Below are positions 9,317 to 15,861 of a DNA stretch of 64,000 bases, in pieces. Source of the DNA: Desulfobacterales bacterium (GTDB lineage Bacteria > Desulfobacterota > Desulfobacteria > Desulfobacterales > JALSRD01); NCBI GenBank assembly GCA_026984935.1, contig JALSRD010000100.1:1-64000 (forward strand), in the 5' to 3' direction. Under the pieces are notes generated by a model, which did not search any database, had not been told where the DNA came from, and saw only the letters and a list, made by a program, of their open reading frames with translations. The translations under genes were made by a program, and so were the position numbers. Numbering within the stretch: position 1 is the first letter of the stretch; each line of letters begins with the position of its first letter.

Positions 9317-9844
9317 TTAGACAGATGCCGTGCTGTGCACGGCCCGGCCGGATTCCAGATCGAGCAGGGTCTGTTTCAATTCGGTGCCGCCGCCGAAGCG
9401 GCCGAAAGAGCCGTCGCTGCGGATGACACGGTGGCAGGGAATCACCAGCGGGAAGGGGTTTTGTGCCAGGGTTGTGCCCACGAAGCGGTAGGCCCGTGGA
9501 CAGCCGATGGCGTCGGCAATGTCCCGGTAGGCACGGGTCTGGCCGAAGGGAATTGCGCCGGTTGCCGCGAGCACGGCCTGCTGCAGGCGGGTCAGGGAGG
9601 TCATGTCCAAAAAATCCCAGGGGATCGCTATGGGGTGCGGCGGTTTGTCGAAATAGGTGCGCATGCTGCTTGCCAGCTGCTGAATGCGCGGGTGGCTGGC
9701 GGATTGGACCACCGGATGGGGGCCGGCGGCCGCAAACAGCCGGCTTTTGGGCTGTGGCAGGGATGTTCCCAGGATCGCAAAGGGCTTGGAACGGTAGGCA
9801 ATGGCACAATGGCCCAAGGCCGTCGCAAAAACGAAATAGCGCAT
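9317..9844 (-). CDS. ogt: methylated-DNA-protein-cysteine methyltransferase
   Basis: The 175-residue suicide repair protein removes alkyl groups from O6-alkylguanine onto its own cysteine. The C-terminal domain has IPFGQTRAYRDIA, the arginine-containing recognition region ending FVGTTLAQNPFP, and the active-site PCHRVI (Cys about 137) followed by GSFGRFGGG. The N-terminal domain (1-85) is poorly conserved, as usual. The ATG at 9844 is preceded by aaggag. It could be named ogt or the C-terminal part of ada; the absence of an Ada N-terminal domain favours ogt. Confidence 0.93.
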   Translation of the reverse strand: MRYFVFATALGHCAIAYRSKPFAILGTSLPQPKSRLFAAAGPHPVVQSASHPRIQQLASSMRTYFDKPPHPIAIPWDFLDMTSLTRLQQAVLAATGAIPFGQTRAYRDIADAIGCPRAYRFVGTTLAQNPFPLVIPCHRVIRSDGSFGRFGGGTELKQTLLDLESGRAVHSTASV

Positions 9845-10073
9845 CGGATGCTCCTTGTGGGGCCGCCCAAAAAAGGACTGACATGGGCGTTGCCGCTTCC
9901 TGCCGGGTTGTGCTGCGAAATCACAACAGATGCCGGGTGCTTATGAAGCATTCGTGCTTTACGGCCGCGCTTCGCCGGCGCAGGCTGGCTGAGTTTTGAA
10001 AGCTGTAAATGCTGTACAGACCGAAAAGCCGTTGGTGTGCAGGTGGTGGCGGAAAAAGGGCGGAAGCGAAAGA

Positions 10074-10100
10074 GATACCCCGGCCAATGGCCGGGGTATC
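10074..10100 (-). terminator. strong hairpin terminator after the ferredoxin gene
   Basis: A perfect 12-bp stem, gataccccggcc and ggccggggtatc, encloses a 3-base loop, 16 bases past the ferredoxin stop. The minus-strand continuation is pyrimidine-rich (tctttcgcttccgccc). Confidence 0.75.
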
Positions 10101-10116
10101 TGAATGACTGAAATTC

Positions 10117-10305
10117 TTAGGTCTCCTCGACGGTAATGGCATCCTGCTCGCAGACTTCAATGCAGCTTTCGCAGCCGAGGCATTCTTCTGCATTGACGGG
10201 TGAAGATTTGCCGTCCACCATTTCATAGACTTCAACGGGGCAAACGTCGACACACTCCTCACAACCCACGCACTTCTCCTGATCGACAGTCGGGATAAAA
10301 GCCAT
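10117..10305 (-). CDS. 2[4Fe-4S] ferredoxin
   Basis: The 62-residue protein carries two cluster motifs, CVGCEECVDVCP and CLGCESCIEVCE, separated by 28 residues, in a very acidic chain. This is the classic clostridial-type soluble electron carrier at low potential, likely serving many oxidoreductases of an anaerobe. A perfect aaggagg lies upstream of the ATG at 10305. It is monocistronic, bounded by its own promoter and a strong hairpin. Confidence 0.97.
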   Translation of the reverse strand: MAFIPTVDQEKCVGCEECVDVCPVEVYEMVDGKSSPVNAEECLGCESCIEVCEQDAITVEET

Positions 10306-10376
10306 GTAACAACCTCCTTAAAATGAGATTTAATTCCAGCAGCGCCTGTTCATACCATTCGCTTTGCCGGGAAACC

Positions 10377-10403
10377 CTTATACCAATTCCTGAGACGAGT
10401 CAA
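10377..10403 (-). promoter_or_regulatory. putative extended -10 promoter of the ferredoxin gene
   Basis: On the minus strand TTGACT is followed 15 bases later by TATAAG, which is preceded by TGG as in extended -10 promoters. The start would be near 10370, about 65 bases before the ATG. Confidence 0.5.
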
Positions 10404-10496
10404 GCCCTGGGCCGTAATTTTTTCGGCGGGGCTGAAAAATGCATAATTCATTGTTAACATAGCTGATATTGATAAAAACAGTGCGTCGCTGATGTT

Positions 10497-11480
10497 TTAC
10501 CGGACGACCAGCGCGATGGCCGTGGCCGTGTATTTTCCGATTTCGTCAGCAGCTTTCGCCGCTGTCTGCCGTGCGGGGCAGAAAGCGGCCCAGAAAGTGG
10601 CCGCCGGTCTGTTGGTATCCACATAGAGGATCAGCCGCGGGTGGTCCGGGTTTACGGTTTTGCGCATCGAAAGCGCCGGCGTTTCGGGAACCGGTTCCGC
10701 CGCCGTGGCCACCAGCTCTCCGACCTGGTGCAACAGAATATCCCGGGGAGCCGGCCGCCCGCTTTCCGGCTTCGGCGTGCCGGGCTGCGGCCAAGCCGCT
10801 TTTTCCACGAGTCTGGGGTGCCGTTCCGTCAGGTGATCGATCACTGCGGGTGCATCGGTGACAAAAAGCGGCGCTGAAAAGGCCTGCTGCAGGTAGAGCC
10901 CGGCCCAGGATGCAAGCCTGCGCGCCAGCATGTAAACAGATGATTTTCCCCGGTCAGGCGGTGCCGCATCCGCCGGCACGGCCGGATTCCGGGCGCCGGT
11001 CAGCTGATGGAGCATCTGCCTTACCGACAGACTGCAGTCCTGCAGGCGTTTTGCGGTCGTCTCGAACTGGCGGTCGAACGCCTGGGCCATGCCGAGAAAG
11101 AGGAGCTGCACCAGAAAAGGGTCTTCCGGCGCGGTCTGCCCATGGCCGCCGGCGGCCCGCCGGATGCTGTCCGTGAGGCGGTGCGTACCGCCGTCATCCG
11201 AAAAAAGCGCCGCCTGCTGCAACCCGGCAAAAGCTGCCAGATCGGCTTTCGGGCGAGCCTGGGCCCACTGGTGGTATTCCCGGATAAGGCTTTCGGCCCT
11301 GCTGCCGGTTTCCCGTGGTGGGAAACGGAGATTCACGCGGCCCTGCCGTGCGGCTTCGGCGAGCGCCGGACCGGCCGGCCGGCCGGTGGGCTGGAGCACG
11401 GTCAATGACGGGAAAAAAGCCAGCAGCTGCTCAAGGCGTTGCCGGCCGATATAGGTAAAGGGGAAATAAACGGGCGTCAT
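10497..11480 (-). CDS. protein of unknown function, downstream of cysK-cysS
   Basis: I do not recognise this 327-residue protein. The ATG at 11480 (MTPVYFPFTYI) is the probable start; the extra 62 residues of the track ORF are Arg/Ser/Ala-rich and overlap the fusion gene. There is no signal peptide or membrane segment. Residues about 20-210 look alpha-helical, with an Ala/Gln/Arg-rich composition. The C-terminus has PRLILYVDTNRPAATFWAAFCP, resembling an extended strand followed by a helix. It begins 34 bases after the cysteine synthase/CysRS stop in the same direction, so it is probably part of the tmk operon. Confidence 0.7.
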   Translation of the reverse strand: MTPVYFPFTYIGRQRLEQLLAFFPSLTVLQPTGRPAGPALAEAARQGRVNLRFPPRETGSRAESLIREYHQWAQARPKADLAAFAGLQQAALFSDDGGTHRLTDSIRRAAGGHGQTAPEDPFLVQLLFLGMAQAFDRQFETTAKRLQDCSLSVRQMLHQLTGARNPAVPADAAPPDRGKSSVYMLARRLASWAGLYLQQAFSAPLFVTDAPAVIDHLTERHPRLVEKAAWPQPGTPKPESGRPAPRDILLHQVGELVATAAEPVPETPALSMRKTVNPDHPRLILYVDTNRPAATFWAAFCPARQTAAKAADEIGKYTATAIALVVR

Positions 11481-11514
11481 GCGGTGTGTCCTCTTGCCGG
11501 CCGTCGCGGTCGCT

Positions 11515-13803
11515 TCATTCCGGTTTCCCCTCGGCGCGATCCCGGATGATGACGCCGCGGTCGGCAAGCTGGCGGCGGATCCGGTCGGCGGTCTGCCAGT
11601 CCTGCGCACGGCGTGCGGCCTGGCGGCGGGCGATGAGTTGGCGGATTTCGGCATTTTCCGCGGCATCCGGGATGTGCAGGAAATTTAAGACCGTGTCGAT
11701 GCGCCGGAAGACATCCAGGATCTTGGCGGCGTTGCCGGCATCGAGTTCCTTGTCAATGATCAGGCGGTTGATGCGCCGCACAATGGAGAAGATGGCGGCC
11801 ATGGCTGCAGAGATATTCAGATCATCGTCCATGGCGGTCGCAAAGCCGTTTTTCAGATCGTAGACCAGCTGGTCGCACTCGGCGCAGGGGCGTCCGCCTT
11901 CCAGCCGGCTCAGGGCGCCGAGACAGATATCCAGCCGTTTGAGGGCGCGCGCGGCGGACTCCAGGTGCTTTGCGGAAAAAAGGACCGGTTTGCGGTAGTG
12001 CGTGGAGATCAGCCAGTACCGGATCTGGCGGCCGCTGAATCCCATTTGCCGGAGCGCATCCAGGGCCACGGACGCCTGCCGGCGGCCGGCTTTTTTCCCG
12101 TCCACGAGAACGGTGTCGCAGTGCATCCAGTAATTGGCCATGGGGCGGCCGGTGAGGGCCGCTGCAATGGCGATTTCGTTTTCATGGTGGGGGAAAACCA
12201 GTTCACGGCTGCTGGTGTGGATGTCAAAGTGCCGGCCCAGGTGCTTCATGGACATGGCGGCACACTGAATGTGCCAGGAGGGCCGCACGTTGCCCCAGCG
12301 GGTCTTGGTGTAAAGCCCGCGCTTGAGCTCTGAAAGCTTTGAACGCTTGAACAGCGTGAAATCACGCGGGTTGTCTTTCTCGTAGCTGTCCAGGTCCACC
12401 GTGGCGCCCAGCCGGATCTTGTCGATGTCGACCCCCGACAGCCGGCCGTAGCCGTCCACCCGCGAAATGTCGAAGTACAGCGAACGCAGCTTTTCGTAGG
12501 CATAGCCCCGTTCGGCCAGAGACTCGGCCAGCCGGATCATGTCGTCGATGTGCCGGCTGGCGCGGGGATAGGCGGCGGCCGGTTTGACGCCCAGAAAGGC
12601 CAGGTCACGTTCAAAAGCCCGGATGTGTTCACTGGTGAAAGCCTCAAGGTCCTGGCCGGCGGCTTCCGAGCCCTGAATGGTCTTGTCGTCCAGGTCGGTG
12701 ATGTTCATCACATGCTTGACATCGTAGCCGCGGTACGTGAGGTAGCGCTGCAGCAGGTCCGAAAAAACCATGCGCCGGCATTCGCCCAGGTGCATGCGGG
12801 CATGGGCCGTGGGACCGCAGGAGTACATCGACACCCTGCCCGGCACCAGGGGTTCGAAAGCGTCCCTGCGCCGCGTCAGGGTGTTGAAGACCTTGAGCGG
12901 GATTTTTTTCCTGACGGTAAACAGCGGCGTGCTCAGGTAGCGTTCACCGCCGTCCGGGAACAGCACCACCAGCACGCCGCCATCCATACGGCGGGCTTCC
13001 TGCTGCGCTGCGACCATGGCCGCGCCGCTGCTCATGCCCACAAAGAGCCCCTCTCTTTTGGCCAGCTGGCGGGTCATCTCGAAAGCCGCCTCGTCTTCGA
13101 CATTGACTTTGCGGTCCAGCCGGTTTTTATCGTATATTTCCGGCCGGTAAGCCTCTTTCATGTTTTTCAGGCCCTGGATTTTGTGGCCCAGGTAAGGCTC
13201 GACGCCGACGACCTGGATATCGGCGCGACAGGATTTGAGGCGCCGGGAGACGCCCATCAGGGTACCCGAGGTGCCCATGCTGGCGACGAATACATCGACC
13301 TTCCCGTCGGTCTGCCGCCAGATCTCGACACCGGTGCCGTCGTAATGTGCCTGCCAGTTGGCGGGGTTGTTGAACTGGTCGGCCATGAAGTACCTGCCCG
13401 GGTTTTCACGGGCCACGCGGTAGACTTCCTCGATGGCGCCGTCGGTGCCCAGATGCCCCGGCGTGAGGAGGATTTCGGCCCCCCGGGCTTCCAGAATCTT
13501 GCGGCGTTCCATGCTGGCCGATTCGGACATGGCCAGCAGCAGACGGTAGCCCTTCACCGAGCAGACCAGGGCCAGACCGATGCCGGTGTTGCCGCTGGTG
13601 GCCTCGATTACCGTTTTGTCTGCGGTCAGCTGGCCGGATTTTTCGCCGGCCGCGATCATGCAAAGGGCGGGCCGGTCTTTGACGGAGCCGCCGGGGTTGA
13701 AATACTCCAGTTTCGCCAGCATCCGGACACGCGGGTTGGGATTCAAATGCCTGATTTCGATCAGCGGCGTGTTTCCGATGGTTTCCAGAATCGACACGGT
13801 CAT
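11515..13803 (-). CDS. fused cysteine synthase and cysteinyl-tRNA synthetase-like protein
   Basis: One uninterrupted 762-residue frame joins two enzymes. Residues 1-295 are an O-acetylserine sulfhydrylase of the CysK/CysM type: NPGGSVKDR with the PLP Lys at 42, EATSGNTG at 67-74, GTSGT near 177, VGMSSGAA and LFPDGGERY. Residues about 302-762 align along the whole length of CysRS, from VFNTLTRRRDAF through NITDLDD and FPHHENE to the C-terminal RRQAARRAQDWQTADRIR tRNA-binding helices. The four zinc ligands that bind cysteine are present (Cys329, Cys514, His539, Glu543). The HIGH motif reads HLGE, the usual HGGGSD loop reads HTSSRE, and KMSKS reads KKAGR. The ATG at 13803 overlaps the tmk stop (ATGA). 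Confidence 0.95.
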   Translation of the reverse strand: MTVSILETIGNTPLIEIRHLNPNPRVRMLAKLEYFNPGGSVKDRPALCMIAAGEKSGQLTADKTVIEATSGNTGIGLALVCSVKGYRLLLAMSESASMERRKILEARGAEILLTPGHLGTDGAIEEVYRVARENPGRYFMADQFNNPANWQAHYDGTGVEIWRQTDGKVDVFVASMGTSGTLMGVSRRLKSCRADIQVVGVEPYLGHKIQGLKNMKEAYRPEIYDKNRLDRKVNVEDEAAFEMTRQLAKREGLFVGMSSGAAMVAAQQEARRMDGGVLVVLFPDGGERYLSTPLFTVRKKIPLKVFNTLTRRRDAFEPLVPGRVSMYSCGPTAHARMHLGECRRMVFSDLLQRYLTYRGYDVKHVMNITDLDDKTIQGSEAAGQDLEAFTSEHIRAFERDLAFLGVKPAAAYPRASRHIDDMIRLAESLAERGYAYEKLRSLYFDISRVDGYGRLSGVDIDKIRLGATVDLDSYEKDNPRDFTLFKRSKLSELKRGLYTKTRWGNVRPSWHIQCAAMSMKHLGRHFDIHTSSRELVFPHHENEIAIAAALTGRPMANYWMHCDTVLVDGKKAGRRQASVALDALRQMGFSGRQIRYWLISTHYRKPVLFSAKHLESAARALKRLDICLGALSRLEGGRPCAECDQLVYDLKNGFATAMDDDLNISAAMAAIFSIVRRINRLIIDKELDAGNAAKILDVFRRIDTVLNFLHIPDAAENAEIRQLIARRQAARRAQDWQTADRIRRQLADRGVIIRDRAEGKPE

Positions 13804-14471
13804 GGGTTTCTTTCTGCTCTTGGGGAGGTCCGCTTGCCGGCTGTCAGCCGGGATTCCAAAGTTGCGATGATGCGCTTGTTGACCGCGGCTTCCGGAAGGC
13901 CGGCGTCGATGACCACAAAGCGCCCGGGTTCGCGCTGCGCCAGCGCCAGGTATCCCTGGCGGACCCGGTGGTGAAAAGCCAGGTCTTCTTCCTCGAAGCG
14001 GCTTTCGCGGTCCTGGTTTTCTTCCCGGCCGATACGTCCCCATGCGCGTGCCAGGCCGGCTTCCGGCGGCAGGTCGAGCAGCAACGTGAGATCCGGGCGC
14101 AGGTCTGCTCCGGCCAGCCGGTGCAGGCGGCCGATCAGGCCGGCGTCCATGCCGCGGGCAGCACCCTGATAGACGATGCTGGCATCGGAAAAGCGGTCGC
14201 AGATCACGATCCTGCCGGCTTCCAGTGCAGGGCGGATGACCTGGTGGATGTGCTGCACCCGATCCGCAACATAGAGAAGCAGCTCGGCCGGGGCGCAGAG
14301 GTTTTTATGGTCCGGGTCCAGCAGGATGCCGCGGATTTTTTCGCCGATGGGCGTGCCTCCGGGTTCGCGTGTGGCCACCACACTGTGCCCACAGTCACGC
14401 AGGAAGCGGAGCATGTGCTTGATCTGGGTGGTCTTGCCCGATCCTTCGATGCCTTCGAGGGTAATGAACAT
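13800..14471 (-). CDS. tmk: thymidylate kinase
   Basis: The 223-residue enzyme phosphorylates dTMP to dTDP for DNA synthesis. It has the P-loop GIEGSGKTT at the N-terminus, TREPGGTPIGEKIR, the DR-x motif CDRFSDASIVYQGAARGM and a LID-like region with ENQDRESRFEEE. It is the first gene of a probable operon with the CysK-CysS fusion, with which it shares a 4-base ATGA overlap. Confidence 0.95.
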   Translation of the reverse strand: MFITLEGIEGSGKTTQIKHMLRFLRDCGHSVVATREPGGTPIGEKIRGILLDPDHKNLCAPAELLLYVADRVQHIHQVIRPALEAGRIVICDRFSDASIVYQGAARGMDAGLIGRLHRLAGADLRPDLTLLLDLPPEAGLARAWGRIGREENQDRESRFEEEDLAFHHRVRQGYLALAQREPGRFVVIDAGLPEAAVNKRIIATLESRLTAGKRTSPRAERNP

Positions 14472-14820
14472 ACGGAAACTCTGCGTACAACAGCCTTCTG
14501 GGTCTCGAAAAAAATCGCCTGACAGCGGGCTCTAGGCGCCGGGTTCCAAGTACGCTGGCAATCCCGCCTGACCCCGGGCAGGATGCAGCCGGCGGCCGTG
14601 CTTATCAAGCGCGCTTTTTCGAAAATCCAGGTATGTGATGATTTCGTAAAAAGTCCGGACTTTCCGTTTGCGAAAAGCCTTTTCAAAAGCCGTGCGCCGT
14701 TTGGCCAAATCCCGGGCGCGTGGCCGCTTTGCTCCTCAGACAGCCTGGAATTGTTAACGCCCAACGGTGCCGCGCCTTTTGCCGAAAAATCTTGAAATGC
14801 GCCACGGGTCCGTCAAGTAA
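14472..14820. other. non-coding region between tmk and surE
   Basis: There is no credible gene in these 349 bases. They include a 14-bp palindrome, and the segment around 14636-14663 looks like an extragenic repeat remnant. Two small track ORFs are compositionally random. Confidence 0.5.
14650..14663. repeat. 14-bp palindrome in a possible dispersed repeat
   Basis: aaagtccggacttt is a perfect palindrome preceded by gatgatttcgtaa. From memory this phrase resembles extragenic repeats of deltaproteobacterial genomes, but I find no second copy in this window. Confidence 0.35.
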
Positions 14821-15579
14821 CTAAAAGGTTAAATCCCAGCCCTTGAGTTCGTCCATGAAACGATAATCAGTGGCATCGCATTGCAGCGGCGTAATCGAAA
14901 CCATATTGCGATCCAACGCCCAACCGTCGGTATCGGGCTCGAATCCCTCCGCCGGCGGGTTGTAGAACTGCCAGTAGTAAGGGCGGTTATACGGATCCAT
15001 ACGTTTGTCGATATGTTCCGCCGAGAGGCTGTTTGCCAGTCGGCTGACCCGCACACCGGCGGCCCCCGCCGCCGGCCCCTTGGGGAAGTTGATGCTTAAA
15101 AAGGTCCCCCGGGGCAGGCCGTTTAGCTGGATCTGGCAGACCAGCTTTTCAATAAAACGCGCGGCGGCGGCATAGCCCCGGGCATCGCCGCCCTGCATGG
15201 AAACCGCCATGGCGGCGATACCTGCCAGGGCGGCTTCACGGGCGGCTGCCACCGTGCCCGAGTAGTTGACGTTGACGCCCGTGTTGGCGCCCGGGTTGAT
15301 GCCGGAGATCACCAGATCGGGCCGTTCAGGCAGCAGGTTTTTCAGCGCCAGTTTGACGCAGTCCGCCGGTGTGCCGCTGACCGCATATCCCCGGATGTTG
15401 CCGGCCAGGGATTCCTCTTTGACACGCAGCGGCACCCGCAGGGTGATGGCGTGCCCCACGGCGCTGCGTTCGCGGTCGGGTGCGATAACGGAAATGCGGT
15501 GCCTTACGGCCAGATGCTGGCCGAGGGTCTGTAGTCCCTGCGCCCAGATACCGTCATCGTTGGTCAGCAAAATCTGCAT
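14821..15579 (-). CDS. surE: 5'/3'-nucleotidase SurE
   Basis: The protein is about 252 residues and begins MQILLTNDDG, the metal-binding signature of SurE. It also has APDRERSAVGHAITL, GTPADCVKLAL, VISGINPGANTG and YSGTVAAAREAAL. SurE is a divalent-metal-dependent phosphatase acting on nucleoside monophosphates and short polyphosphates. The track starts five codons upstream at a GTG (15594) with gggggc close by; the family consensus favours the ATG at 15579, so the exact start is uncertain. It is divergent from lptD. Confidence 0.93.
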   Translation of the reverse strand: MQILLTNDDGIWAQGLQTLGQHLAVRHRISVIAPDRERSAVGHAITLRVPLRVKEESLAGNIRGYAVSGTPADCVKLALKNLLPERPDLVISGINPGANTGVNVNYSGTVAAAREAALAGIAAMAVSMQGGDARGYAAAARFIEKLVCQIQLNGLPRGTFLSINFPKGPAAGAAGVRVSRLANSLSAEHIDKRMDPYNRPYYWQFYNPPAEGFEPDTDGWALDRNMVSITPLQCDATDYRFMDELKGWDLTF

Positions 15580-15695
15580 GCCAAATCCGCTCACTGCCCC
15601 CTTTTTGCCCCAAAGCCACCTGGCAGGCCATCAAAGCTTCCCGCGTGACAGCCCGTAACGGGTGGCTTTAAAGTCTGAAAGATTACAACAAAATC

Positions 15696-15726
15696 TTGAC
15701 ATTTACAAATGGATTGGTTTTATACT
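15696..15726 (+). promoter_or_regulatory. putative sigma70-type promoter for lptD
   Basis: TTGACA and TATACT are separated by 19 bases, slightly long. The transcript would have about a 130-base leader before the ATG at 15862. Confidence 0.5.
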
Positions 15727-15861
15727 GCAGCCCGAAAACCGCTTGCCCCATGTTATCCTGAATGTCTGGTCAGCGTCAATCGGCAAATCACGGAGGTTTT
15801 CCGGAAATGCCGGCAGTTGATCATCCGAAAACGCAAAACCCAAAGAACATACGAGGAGTTG

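Noticed and set aside
12550-13974. 474-residue plus-strand ORF
   Set aside because: It is antisense to the CysK-CysS fusion, whose frame carries clear enzyme motifs. The ORF is a shadow.
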